From Flagellimonas aequoris (GTDB lineage Bacteria > Bacteroidota > Bacteroidia > Flavobacteriales > Flavobacteriaceae), in the NCBI RefSeq assembly GCF_003584165.1, contig NZ_QXFJ01000019.1, positions 1-64,000 of the forward strand: a stretch of 64,000 nucleotides of DNA, written 5' to 3'. Below the pieces are notes generated by a model, which saw nothing but the letters and a program-made list of their open reading frames with translations, was not told where the DNA came from and searched no databases. A program made the translations under genes and the position numbers. Below, one piece after another: positions 8,973 through 17,490 of this stretch; within the stretch, counting starts at the first letter, position 1, and the number at the start of each line of letters is the position of its first letter.

Positions 8973-9773
8973 TCATTCTACAAGGACCCCATGCTCGAGG
9001 ATAAGGTCATAGGCATAACCGGCACCAAAATCCTGATTCAGATGTACAACGGCACGCATGGTAAATTCCTTTCCCTCTGGGATATAGGAATCGGATGTGA
9101 TCACTAGATCGTAATCATCCTTGCTTCCGTCTTTTACATGGATCCAGTTCCTATCCATGATGTTTGGGTTGATCTTGGTACATATTCCCTTAATTTGAAT
9201 GGTATGGCCTTCAAACTTTTTTGGGTCGTTCACAACATCAGCAATCCTAACAGTTCCCTTGTGCACTAACTCTTGATCGGAATGCATGGGTATATCTTCC
9301 TTGGAATCCATGTTTGGAGATGGCATGTTCGAAGGACTGGCATTGTTGATATGTTTGGAATGATCTCTGGAAACCAAATTGGAAACCAGATAAATGGTAT
9401 CGAACATGCGTTTGTACTCCTGGCTTTCAAAGTTGGTCTTTAATAGTCCACCTTGATAGAAGTAGTCTTCTCCAGGGGCCACTTCCATTTTTCGGGTTGC
9501 GATCCAGAAAGACTTACCAGCCTCCGTAACCTTAAGATAAACATAGCGAGTAGTGGGCAGCACTTCTTCCACCTTAACCTGATGAAGGGCATCTCCAAAG
9601 GGATTGGTGGCAGGTTTGACCTCGAGTTTTGGGTCTACTTGAAAAGGATTTTCCACATTGGCCACTCCTTTATCGGTACTCGGTTCTACTATTTTTGGAC
9701 CATTGTTACAGGAGCTTGCCCAAACCGAAAGAGCAATCGTAATTCCTAGCTTATAGTGCATTTTATAAAACAT
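8973..9773 (-). CDS. lipoprotein with GW-like and OB-fold-like domains
   Basis: Last gene of the multihaem cytochrome operon, 266 residues. A start at M5 (9761) gives the tidy lipoprotein signal MHYKLGITIALSVWASSC; the ATG at 9773 shares a base with the upstream stop (TAATG), so either is possible. Residues about 65-130 (VEEVLPTTRYVYLKVTEAGK, FWIATRKMEVAPG, FESQEYKRMFDTIYLV) match a GW/SH3-like domain common in Bacteroidota. About 170-260 resembles an OB-fold (VRIADVVNDPKKFEGHTIQI, WIHVKDGS, DLVITSD). It has no haem or Fe-S motif. It may be an accessory or assembly factor for the cytochrome complex; this role is inferred from position only. Confidence 0.7.
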   Translation of the reverse strand: MFYKMHYKLGITIALSVWASSCNNGPKIVEPSTDKGVANVENPFQVDPKLEVKPATNPFGDALHQVKVEEVLPTTRYVYLKVTEAGKSFWIATRKMEVAPGEDYFYQGGLLKTNFESQEYKRMFDTIYLVSNLVSRDHSKHINNASPSNMPSPNMDSKEDIPMHSDQELVHKGTVRIADVVNDPKKFEGHTIQIKGICTKINPNIMDRNWIHVKDGSKDDYDLVITSDSYIPEGKEFTMRAVVHLNQDFGAGYAYDLILEHGVLVE

Positions 9774-11371
9774 TATCTTTTGTGTTTGCTGTGAAATCTT
9801 TGAACCAAACGGGTATAGACCCTATAGTTTTTGCTGTCATTGTACATGGAGAATTCTCCCGTGATACTGAATAAAAGTGTTCTGTTGATATTATAGGATA
9901 CATCTGCCCCCATATAATGCTGCAACAGGTTATCCGTGATATTGGAATAATTGTACTGAACCAATCTATAGTAGAGATCCGTGTACAATCGATCATAAAA
10001 AAAAGAACGGGAATGCCGGACTGATGCTATATTGCTCAACAGGTAGTTCGATTCATTACGATTATAGGAAAATGACGTTCTTCCATCCATAAATGGGGTG
10101 TGGGATAAAGTCAGGTAACCGTAAATGTTGTCGGATTTGTTCTGTTGATCACTTTGGAATCTTTTACTATAACTAAAACCCGTTAAAATATTCTTGAAGG
10201 GTCTAAAATTCATTCTGCCCCGAATTCCTTGTCTGGCGAGGTCGTCATCCAACAATTGATCTAGATCGGTTCGGTAGGTTTCATAATATATGATTCGTTT
10301 TCGTGTATCATAGGAAACCATAAGGTTCACCGCCTTCGAAAAGCGATACCGCAAGGAGGAATAAAGGCTGGTCAACCTCAATTCATTTTTTGTGGTATAA
10401 TCCACTTTGCTGTACAGGTCAAGTTCGGCGGAGGTGAAAAAGTTCAGATTTTTTGATAGGGTACTGGTATGCTGAACATAGGCATATCTTCTGTCAATAT
10501 CGCCGTTTCCCCGTTGCTCTATTAAACCCAAAGTGGTTTGGGCGTTAATGTTTTTGGAATTGGTGTTAAAGCCATAATAAGCACCATACTCCAACAGGTC
10601 GGGGTTATAACCAAAATTGAAAATATCGGGCCTGGAACCCACCAGAAGCCCCACATAACTATTTCCAAATTGTTTTTCTGCCTGTAAACCATCTATGGCC
10701 CCCAACGAAGAAATCTTTGGGTTGATGTTACGGCCTAGCAGCAGATTAAGGGTAGGGGAGGCATCATAACCTACGGAAAAATTATAAACCCTTAAAAGTG
10801 AAGTGTTCTGCAGGTTGCTGGTGGGCTCGTCAAAAATTTGCCGAAAGTTCAAATACACATCAGCGGAAACCTTGGAATCGTTGATATGATCGGCATCTAT
10901 GGAAAGCCTACTCATCAACCGGTGCCTATCTGCCCGGTCGTTGGAAACCAAACTATAGGTAGAAGCAGAAATCCTGGCCCTGATTTCCTGTAAATAAACA
11001 GGGTCCTCTTCCGCAAGTTCCACGGTATCACGCAATGAAGAGGGAACAATTTTTTCTTCGGCAACCACTTTCCTCTGTCCAGTTGGGGGGATGAAGGTAA
11101 CCTTGGCACCCTTTTCGGCACCACAATCAAATAAAGGTACACAGACACAGGATGTGGAGGACATACTGCTGACCAAGAGACATGGACTTCCTGTTTTTCC
11201 ATCCAATCTTAAGGAGTCACCCACTTTTATGGAAGCGGTATTTTCAAACCGAACGTAGATGTTGTTGGAAGTAACAAAGGAAACTTGTCCTGTCACCACT
11301 CCGTCCTGTGCAGAAAGCAATGATCCCACAAATAGGAAAAATATCGTTATTGCAGGTTTAACCTTTTTCAT
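9773..11371 (-). CDS. putative outer-membrane beta-barrel of the multihaem cytochrome operon
   Basis: Secreted protein of 532 residues from the chosen ATG at 11371 (MKKVKPAITIFFLFVGSLLSAQ signal peptide; the start overlaps the upstream stop as TGATG). A small N-terminal beta domain (about 25-85) contains three cysteines (PCLLV, SCVCVP). The remainder, from about 150, alternates strands with aromatic girdles (LRVYNFSVGYDASPTLNLLLGR, GAYYGFNTN, RYRFSKAVNLMVSYDTRK, LYYRLVQYNYSN) and ends with FSMYNDSKNYRVYTRLVQRF. This is the look of a 16+ strand barrel. Sandwiched between two large multihaem cytochromes and a lipoprotein, it could be the porin of a porin-cytochrome conduit. I do not recognise it as MtrB or another named family. 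Confidence 0.65.
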   Translation of the reverse strand: MKKVKPAITIFFLFVGSLLSAQDGVVTGQVSFVTSNNIYVRFENTASIKVGDSLRLDGKTGSPCLLVSSMSSTSCVCVPLFDCGAEKGAKVTFIPPTGQRKVVAEEKIVPSSLRDTVELAEEDPVYLQEIRARISASTYSLVSNDRADRHRLMSRLSIDADHINDSKVSADVYLNFRQIFDEPTSNLQNTSLLRVYNFSVGYDASPTLNLLLGRNINPKISSLGAIDGLQAEKQFGNSYVGLLVGSRPDIFNFGYNPDLLEYGAYYGFNTNSKNINAQTTLGLIEQRGNGDIDRRYAYVQHTSTLSKNLNFFTSAELDLYSKVDYTTKNELRLTSLYSSLRYRFSKAVNLMVSYDTRKRIIYYETYRTDLDQLLDDDLARQGIRGRMNFRPFKNILTGFSYSKRFQSDQQNKSDNIYGYLTLSHTPFMDGRTSFSYNRNESNYLLSNIASVRHSRSFFYDRLYTDLYYRLVQYNYSNITDNLLQHYMGADVSYNINRTLLFSITGEFSMYNDSKNYRVYTRLVQRFHSKHKR

Positions 11372-13029
11372 CAACTTCTCCCGTTCGGATGGCATTCGTA
11401 ACATGCCATACTATTATAACTGTATCCGTTTACTTCACTGTGGTCATTGTTGGTCTGTGATTGTCCATGGCATTGGAAACAGGAGAATTCCGCATAATTA
11501 CTCGAATTAATGTGGCAATCGGTACAATCGCTCCATGCCTGTCGGTGTGTTCCCGAGTATATGGGAAAATATTGGCCGTCATGATCAAATTCCGCAGGGG
11601 TCCATCCTGGGTTTATAGTATGGCACGCGGCACAATCGGTTGGAAAATTGGCGGCCAAGTGATTGGGATTGGAGGTTTGATCATAATCACTTTGATGACA
11701 AGTGACGCATTCCGAGGATAATCCTGAATACGTACCGTTTGTATGACAACGGGTACAATCCTGAATGTCATGCCCTTGGGTCAAGGGGAAAAAGTCGTGG
11801 TTGATGGTTGCCGGTGTCCAGCCAGGGCTAGTGGAATGGCATGAGGCGCAATCCGTGGAGAAGCCACTGGTTTGATGATTTGGGTCCTGTGTTGCCAAAT
11901 AATCATCCTGATGACAGGAAACACATTCAGGGGAAAGACCTGAGTAAGTGCCGTTGGTATGACATTGGGTACAATCCTGAATATCGTGTCCCTGGGTCAG
12001 TGGGAAAAAGTCATGGTTAATGGTGGCAGGTCTCCATCCAGGGGCTGTGGTATGGCAATTGACGCAATCTGTGGAAAATCCGCTGGCTTGATGGTCGGGA
12101 TCTTGGGTCGCTGCATAGTCATTTTGATGACAACTTATACATTCAGGTGAAGCATCTGCAAAATTTCCGGTCGTATGGCATTGATTGCAGTCTTGTATAT
12201 CGTGACCTTGGGTCAGTGGGAAAAAGTCATGATCAAGCATCGCAGGCCTCCATCCTGGCAAGGTGGAGTGGCAATTGGCACAATCCGTTGAAAAACCTGC
12301 AGTTCCGTGATTTGGGTTTTGCGTGCTCGCATAGTCGTTTTGGTGACAGCTAACACATTCAGGTGAAGCATCCGAATAATTGCCAGTGGTATGGCATTGG
12401 GTGCAATCCTTGATGTCGTGCCCTTGTGTCAATGGGAAAAAGTCGTGGTTGATGCTTTCCGAATCCCATCCAAAGCCAAGTGGGTTATGGCATTCGATAC
12501 AATCCATGGAATAGCCTGATTGTTGGTGGTTGGGACTTTGGGTCGCCAAATAATCATCGCGGTGGCAAGAGACGCATTCATTCCCGATCCTGTCGAACCT
12601 TAAATTCGTTTCAGAGGTATGGCATTCTATACAACTTAGGTTTCCATGGGACCCTACAAGTGGAAAGCCATTGGATTCATGTATTTCCGGAATGTTGGCC
12701 ACCAACCATGTTTCGGTATCATGGCAACGCATACAGTCATTACCTACGGATTGACTGTGCACATCGGTATGGCAGGATACACATTCCATTGGCGCCCCTT
12801 TGAAGGTAAGATCCTGATGGCACATTTTACAGTCCACCAATTCATGGGACCCTTCCAATGGATAATCGGTTTTATTATGATCGAACTGTAGCGTTCTGTA
12901 GTCTATTTTCCAACCAAAGGGATTATGGCATTTCTCACAGGCCATTTTAAAGTTTTTCCCATGGGGGGATTGTGCCGAAATCGAGATAAGGCCAACAAAG
13001 AATACTATTGCAAATGACAGTCGATACAT
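11371..13029 (-). CDS. multihaem c-type cytochrome, 22 CXXCH motifs, with tandem repeats
   Basis: Secreted cytochrome of 552 residues with signal peptide MYRLSFAIVFFVGLISISAQ and 22 CXXCH haem-binding motifs. The centre consists of four consecutive 72-residue units, each with three CXXCH motifs, built on HDFFPLTQGHDIQDC..CH, PECVSCHQ.DY, GFSTDC..CH and PGW.PATIN. Diverged versions flank them. Distal His residues (H of QGHDI, NH, DH) are abundant and could give bis-His haems. The start overlaps the 23-haem cytochrome gene by 25 bp, and the end overlaps the barrel gene start. It probably acts as a long electron wire in the periplasm or across the outer membrane. Confidence 0.92.
   Translation of the reverse strand: MYRLSFAIVFFVGLISISAQSPHGKNFKMACEKCHNPFGWKIDYRTLQFDHNKTDYPLEGSHELVDCKMCHQDLTFKGAPMECVSCHTDVHSQSVGNDCMRCHDTETWLVANIPEIHESNGFPLVGSHGNLSCIECHTSETNLRFDRIGNECVSCHRDDYLATQSPNHQQSGYSMDCIECHNPLGFGWDSESINHDFFPLTQGHDIKDCTQCHTTGNYSDASPECVSCHQNDYASTQNPNHGTAGFSTDCANCHSTLPGWRPAMLDHDFFPLTQGHDIQDCNQCHTTGNFADASPECISCHQNDYAATQDPDHQASGFSTDCVNCHTTAPGWRPATINHDFFPLTQGHDIQDCTQCHTNGTYSGLSPECVSCHQDDYLATQDPNHQTSGFSTDCASCHSTSPGWTPATINHDFFPLTQGHDIQDCTRCHTNGTYSGLSSECVTCHQSDYDQTSNPNHLAANFPTDCAACHTINPGWTPAEFDHDGQYFPIYSGTHRQAWSDCTDCHINSSNYAEFSCFQCHGQSQTNNDHSEVNGYSYNSMACYECHPNGRS
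11584..12447. repeat. four tandem 216-bp coding repeats in the 22-haem cytochrome
   Basis: The matching segment encoding LTQGHDI recurs at about 11771, 11987, 12203 and 12419, exactly 216 bp apart, and each unit encodes 72 residues with three CXXCH motifs. Copies run about 12447-12232, 12231-12016, 12015-11800 and 11799-11584; the last diverges near its end. The strict period without indels suggests growth of the wire by in-frame duplication. Confidence 0.85.
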
Positions 13030-14843
13030 CTAAATTTTCCCAGTTTATAAATGGTTTCTATTTCTCCGTCCGCATTGGCCACTTCATGGCATGCACTACA
13101 AGCAATTTTTTCATGTTTGCCTTCCAGTGGAAAGTTGGTTAGGTCATGATCAAAACGTTTCGGGAACCAGCTATCCGTAACATGGCACCGCGTACAATCT
13201 GTAACACCGTCAATCTCAAATACCCTACCATGAACATTTTCATGGCATGTATTACAATCTGTACTTAAATTAGCAAATTCTTGGGTCCAACCTTTTGATT
13301 CTGTGGTATTTTCGACAAAATGACACTGTCTGCATTCCACTTCAAGGTGTTTGCCGTCCAACGGCCAATGGGTCTTGCTATGATCAAATTGTACACCGGT
13401 CCAGTTGTCGTTTCCATGGCAATAGCGGCAATCATCCTTAGGATAATATTTGGCATCGATATAACCTTCATGAATGTCCTGGTGGCATTCCACACAGGTG
13501 TTGCCCAAATTCCTGAAAGACCATTTTTGGGTGCGCTCGTCCACGTGACATGCAAAACATGGGGTGGCCATATGGGCACCCTGTAAGGGGAAATTGGTCT
13601 TTTGATGTTGCTCCAACGTAAAAAGGCTGTAGTCAAAACCGTGTTCCAAAGAATGGCACTCCACGCAGTCTGGCTGGATGCCATTTTTGGTAAATTCCCC
13701 ATGGTGGTAATCGGTATGGCAATTTTTACAATCCGTAAAATCAATGGGGTCTTTAAAGCGTTGTTTGTGGCATTCACGGCAATCCACTCCAATATGTTTG
13801 CCTTCCAATGGATAATCGGTGACCGTGTGGTCAAAAAAATCCATGTTCCGCATGGAGAGAAAGCTTGTTTCCCGATGACATTTGGCGCAATCCAGTCCGT
13901 AAACACCATTGTGCACATCCTGATGGCACGTGGCACATTTGTTTTCGCTTATACCTTTTTTATCTTGAAATATACGCAAGGGGTCATGGGATTGGGAATG
14001 ACAGGCAAAACAATCCAAGCTTTGATGGCTTCCCCGGAGTTCAAAGTTGGTGGTGTTGTGATCAAAATTTCCTTGACCGGAGAAGGTCGTAAAAGAGTTT
14101 TCTGTATGGCACTGGGCACATTGTCCCGGTAATTGTGCGTTGTGCGGGTCTTCATGACAGCTTACACAATCATTAAAGGCAACACCGGCAAACTCTTGAA
14201 ATGTTGCTCCGTTTTTGGTGGTCATTGGGTGGCACTGCTTGCATTCCACATTTTGATGTTCTCCTTTTAAGGCAAAATCCGTGGCATCATGGTTGAACAA
14301 TGGGGCCGGCTTAAACCCTTCCATATCGTGGCATTGTTTGCAATCGCCGGGTAAAGTGGCCTGATGGTAGTCTGAATGGCAGGTAAGACAGGTTTCATCC
14401 AATCCAAGAAACGTTTTTGGTTTCTTTTTCAGTTCCTTGTCCTTTATGTTGCCTGAGGTGTGACATTCCTTACATTCAACGGTGGCATGACTTCCTTCAA
14501 GTTCATAACCGGTGATCAAATGGTCAAAAGTTGCTTCATCAAAGCGCAGCATGTCAAATTTACGACCGTTGTGTTCGCCATGACATTCGGCACAATTTTT
14601 TCGTACCACATCCGGGTTTCCATGTAGGCCAGTTTTTCGGTTTACCAAGGATTGAATTTCTTTATGGCATTCCAAACATTTGGTATCCAATACCTTGTCT
14701 CCTAATTTGTGGCATTTGGTACAATTGGTCAACCCTTCAAGTTCCGCATGTGCATCGGTAAGGGGACCAGGGGAGATTTGTCCGAAAACGGGCATTGCCA
14801 TCAACATGATTAAAAGGGCGATATGTTGGGCAACGCGTTTCAT
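13005..14843 (-). CDS. multihaem c-type cytochrome, 23 CXXCH motifs
   Basis: Secreted cytochrome of 612 residues with signal peptide MKRVAQHIALLIMLMAMPVFGQ and 23 CXXCH motifs. The haem sites follow the cytochrome c3/c7-like pattern of repeated modules: a phrase such as FDH..T.(Y/F).LEG.H, then C..CH, then C..CH.D.H, recurs about eight times (for example FDHLITGYELEGSH, FDHTVTDYPLEGKH, FDHSKTHWPLDGKH). The His in these phrases are likely distal ligands. No membrane anchor follows the signal. It starts directly after the Fe-S flavoprotein gene (TAAATG junction) and overlaps the 22-haem gene by 25 bp, implying a fixed stoichiometry with it. Confidence 0.92.
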   Translation of the reverse strand: MKRVAQHIALLIMLMAMPVFGQISPGPLTDAHAELEGLTNCTKCHKLGDKVLDTKCLECHKEIQSLVNRKTGLHGNPDVVRKNCAECHGEHNGRKFDMLRFDEATFDHLITGYELEGSHATVECKECHTSGNIKDKELKKKPKTFLGLDETCLTCHSDYHQATLPGDCKQCHDMEGFKPAPLFNHDATDFALKGEHQNVECKQCHPMTTKNGATFQEFAGVAFNDCVSCHEDPHNAQLPGQCAQCHTENSFTTFSGQGNFDHNTTNFELRGSHQSLDCFACHSQSHDPLRIFQDKKGISENKCATCHQDVHNGVYGLDCAKCHRETSFLSMRNMDFFDHTVTDYPLEGKHIGVDCRECHKQRFKDPIDFTDCKNCHTDYHHGEFTKNGIQPDCVECHSLEHGFDYSLFTLEQHQKTNFPLQGAHMATPCFACHVDERTQKWSFRNLGNTCVECHQDIHEGYIDAKYYPKDDCRYCHGNDNWTGVQFDHSKTHWPLDGKHLEVECRQCHFVENTTESKGWTQEFANLSTDCNTCHENVHGRVFEIDGVTDCTRCHVTDSWFPKRFDHDLTNFPLEGKHEKIACSACHEVANADGEIETIYKLGKFRCIDCHLQ

Positions 14844-16184
14844 TTATTTTTTGTGGGATTTCATCACATGTCCGAATCGCTTGGAGATTTTAACCCCCGC
14901 ATTTTCTAAAAATTTGGTGGGCAATTCACCTCCGGCAAAAATATATACCAGGTCATTGTCCATCTCCTCGGGTTCTTCATTGGATACCTTTATTAAGATA
15001 CTTTTATCCTTGATAGACACCAAGTTAGAATTAAAAATGACTTGTAGCAAGCCTTCATTTATGGCGTCTTGTATCTTATCCCTATTTTTTGGTTTCAATC
15101 TGGAAAAAGTATCATTTCGGTATGAAAGGGTGACCTCATTCTGTTGCATAAGCAGCATTGCGGATTCAATGGCGGAATCTCCTCCTCCGACCACAACGAT
15201 TTTTTTGTCATGGATCAATTCAGGTTCCAACAGTCTATAGGCAACTTTCTGACTTTCCTCGCCCGGAATACCCAGTTTTCTGGGAGTTCCTCTCCTTCCA
15301 ATGGACAAAAGGACCTGATGGCACAAAAATTCTTCCTCGGTGTTCGTCACGATTTTGAACACATCATTTTCAATGGGAACTATTTTATCCACCTTGGTTT
15401 GCTCCCTAATATCCAATTGGTGTTCGGATATCACCTTTTTCCAGAGCTGTAAAAGTTCGTCCTTGTTGGTATCGAACAGTTTGACTTTTCCATATAAAGG
15501 AAGGTCCATTGGCGCGGTCATCACAATTTTGGAACGTGGAAAGGTATAAACTGTACCACCTAAGGAATCCTGTTCCAAAGTTACCGAGGTAAGACCGTTT
15601 TCTTTTGCGGCCAAGGATGCTGAAATTCCGGCGGGTCCTGCACCAATGATCACTAGGTCCAATATGTTTTCCTTGGAAGGTTTTTTGGATTTAAGGATGC
15701 TTTGAACGGCCATCTGCCCTTGCTCAACGCTATTTTTTATCAGCCCCATTCCGCCGAGTTCCCCAGCTATGTACATGCCCTTTATATTGGTTTCATAATC
15801 CTCACTTACATGTGGCAGGTCTACTCCTCTGGATTCCGTACCGATGCGAAGCGTGATGGCTTCTACCGGGCAAGCGTGAAAGCAGGCACCGTGTCCTACA
15901 CAATTAGATGTGTTGATCACCGTGGCAACACCGTCCACAATGCCCAGAATATCTTTTTCCGGGCATGCGGTAATGCAGGCACCGCTTCCGATACAACTTT
16001 TAAGATCAATATGCGGATGAAGGGAAACAGGTTCGAACAGACCCTCGATCTTGGCGATGGCTACCTTTTCTTTGGTTCGCTTGTATTTCTTGTTCTTTCC
16101 CCAGAGATAAAAGGATACGATCAAGCCGCAAAGGAAAAAAACCGTTCCGTAGATGATCAGCTGCTCCAAGAATAGTGAATCCAT
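14844..16184 (-). CDS. membrane-anchored Fe-S / FAD / NAD(P)H oxidoreductase
   Basis: 446 residues from ATG 16184, chosen because it overlaps the stop of the upstream cytochrome b gene (TAATG); an ATG 12 bases earlier is possible. Order: one N-terminal membrane helix (about 7-28); two ferredoxin-like motifs with Cys at 64/70/74 and 95/101/105; then a thioredoxin-reductase-like flavoprotein with FAD site VIIGAGPAGISASLAA and NAD(P) site IVVVGGGDSAIESAM, without a CXXC redox pair. In both ferredoxin motifs the usual second Cys is replaced (CIGSGAC and CVGHGAC). It should take electrons from NAD(P)H and pass them to the membrane cytochrome b encoded just upstream, or work in reverse. Confidence 0.85.
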   Translation of the reverse strand: MDSLFLEQLIIYGTVFFLCGLIVSFYLWGKNKKYKRTKEKVAIAKIEGLFEPVSLHPHIDLKSCIGSGACITACPEKDILGIVDGVATVINTSNCVGHGACFHACPVEAITLRIGTESRGVDLPHVSEDYETNIKGMYIAGELGGMGLIKNSVEQGQMAVQSILKSKKPSKENILDLVIIGAGPAGISASLAAKENGLTSVTLEQDSLGGTVYTFPRSKIVMTAPMDLPLYGKVKLFDTNKDELLQLWKKVISEHQLDIREQTKVDKIVPIENDVFKIVTNTEEEFLCHQVLLSIGRRGTPRKLGIPGEESQKVAYRLLEPELIHDKKIVVVGGGDSAIESAMLLMQQNEVTLSYRNDTFSRLKPKNRDKIQDAINEGLLQVIFNSNLVSIKDKSILIKVSNEEPEEMDNDLVYIFAGGELPTKFLENAGVKISKRFGHVMKSHKK

Positions 16185-17011
16185 TAGAATATCCATTTAT
16201 ATCCAAGTGCTACGGTAACGGACACATGGATGATTACAATGATCAACATGATAATAGCAAATGGCATGTGCACCACATGCCAATATTTAAAGAGCCTTTG
16301 CATTTTTTGCAACCTTGAAATTCGTTTGGAAAGCTTGAGTTCTTTTTTTGCCATTCCCAAGATTTCGCGCCTATCGGATTTTGGGAGGTCTTTTCGTCCC
16401 AAAACTTTTCGGAGATAGGACAGTTTTGTAGCACTGTCCACATCATTGTCCTCGCTCATAAGATTGGAGACAATATCGATGGTGTTGGTGGCCAAATCGA
16501 ATTTTTGGTGCAGGACCACGGCAAAATCTATTTTCAAATCCTGAAGCTCGGATAGTGTCAATTCCCTTCCTTCGATGGTCCTTGGGATTTGGTTGTAGAT
16601 AAATCGACCAAGGACACCACTCAGAACAACTGCCGTCATACTCCAGAAGGCAATGGAAACGATTCCCCCAAACTTGAAGGCCGTATGGAATAAAATCAAT
16701 ATTGGTCCTAGGGTACAAAGGAAAATATGGAATTCGAGCAGGTGTTTGAGTCGAATAAAACGGCCCAAAAAATTGTATCGTTTCCTTGCAATGTAAAGGA
16801 ACACTCCAAGTGCAATCATAAAGGTTCCAATGACACCAAGCCCTTGACCATGGATCCCACTGGGTTTAAACCAGTGATGTTGGGGATGGTAGAAACGGTC
16901 TTCCAAGGGCAATGAATAATAGGTAAACCCAGTATATCCCAAATAAAAGGTGACTGCCATGGTTACAAGTACCATGGTCGCAACATAGATTTTATGTAAA
17001 CTGTTGCTCAA
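16184..17011 (-). CDS. diheme transmembrane cytochrome b-like protein
   Basis: First gene of the cytochrome operon: 275 residues with about five membrane helices (near 8-30, 52-75, 92-112, 115-140 and 245-270). H95 and H109 on one helix, and H248 and H262 on another, are each separated by 13 residues, the spacing typical of bis-His b-haem pairs in cytochrome b and ferric-reductase-type proteins. A charged cytoplasmic stretch of about 100 residues (about 142-240) links the last helices. It likely carries electrons across the inner membrane between the NAD(P)H-linked Fe-S flavoprotein and the periplasmic multihaem cytochromes. Not assigned to a named family. Confidence 0.75.
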   Translation of the reverse strand: MSNSLHKIYVATMVLVTMAVTFYLGYTGFTYYSLPLEDRFYHPQHHWFKPSGIHGQGLGVIGTFMIALGVFLYIARKRYNFLGRFIRLKHLLEFHIFLCTLGPILILFHTAFKFGGIVSIAFWSMTAVVLSGVLGRFIYNQIPRTIEGRELTLSELQDLKIDFAVVLHQKFDLATNTIDIVSNLMSEDNDVDSATKLSYLRKVLGRKDLPKSDRREILGMAKKELKLSKRISRLQKMQRLFKYWHVVHMPFAIIMLIIVIIHVSVTVALGYKWIF

Positions 17012-17490
17012 GGTTGGGGTTATTTTTACGCCACAATTCTGTTAACGTATTTCTATTTTATTGACTTTTCCAGGTTGTTCTATCTACAAGACAACTGAAA
17101 CCGTACTTACCCTACCTGATTTCTTAAAAAAATATTAAAAATTTTAATTTATGCCCAAAGTTTATGGTAATCAACCTCATTTATTGAAAGTGAACGGTAA
17201 TTGATCCATTTTATCATGAAGGCTAAGAGTCCCTTGGATGTCCTGGTAAAGGGAAAAATACTGAAAACGTTTTTTAGGATATTCCTGAAGATTATTTACT
17301 TGAATTCTAGGAGGTCAAAGCCCAGTGGGGCCTTGATATGTTCCTATAATGTCCAGGATTTCCAATGGTTTGCCAAAAGGTTTGGGCCAAGGGTTTCACC
17401 CAGATGAATCCACTACCTTGTTATTTTACGTTTTTGATCGGAACATATGCGATAGATCATCCTTTCGGTTATTGTTCCATGCGGTGGTTT
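17012..17490. other. intergenic region upstream of the cytochrome operon
   Basis: 480 bp between two minus-strand genes. The AT-rich part (about 17100-17150) probably contains the cytochrome operon promoter, but no unambiguous promoter pair or operator was found. A possible small plus-strand ORF is listed separately at 17216-17407. Confidence 0.4.
17216..17407 (+). CDS. possible small basic protein (63 aa)
   Basis: An ATG at 17216 opens a 63-codon frame with a basic N-terminus and a protein-like C-terminal half (SRRSKPSGALICSYNVQDF, FAKRFGPRVSPR). An AT-rich promoter-like stretch precedes it. No family is recognised, no signal peptide is present, and it could be a degraded fragment or a chance ORF. 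Confidence 0.25.
   Translation: MKAKSPLDVLVKGKILKTFFRIFLKIIYLNSRRSKPSGALICSYNVQDFQWFAKRFGPRVSPR

Noticed and set aside
11584..12447. Evenly spaced direct repeats as a CRISPR-like array
   Set aside because: The 216-bp units are in-frame coding repeats of a cytochrome without variable spacers.
13265..14132. Long alternative-frame ORFs over the 23-haem cytochrome gene (both strands)
   Set aside because: They are shadows caused by the biased CXXCH codons; only the frame with 23 motifs and a signal peptide makes sense.
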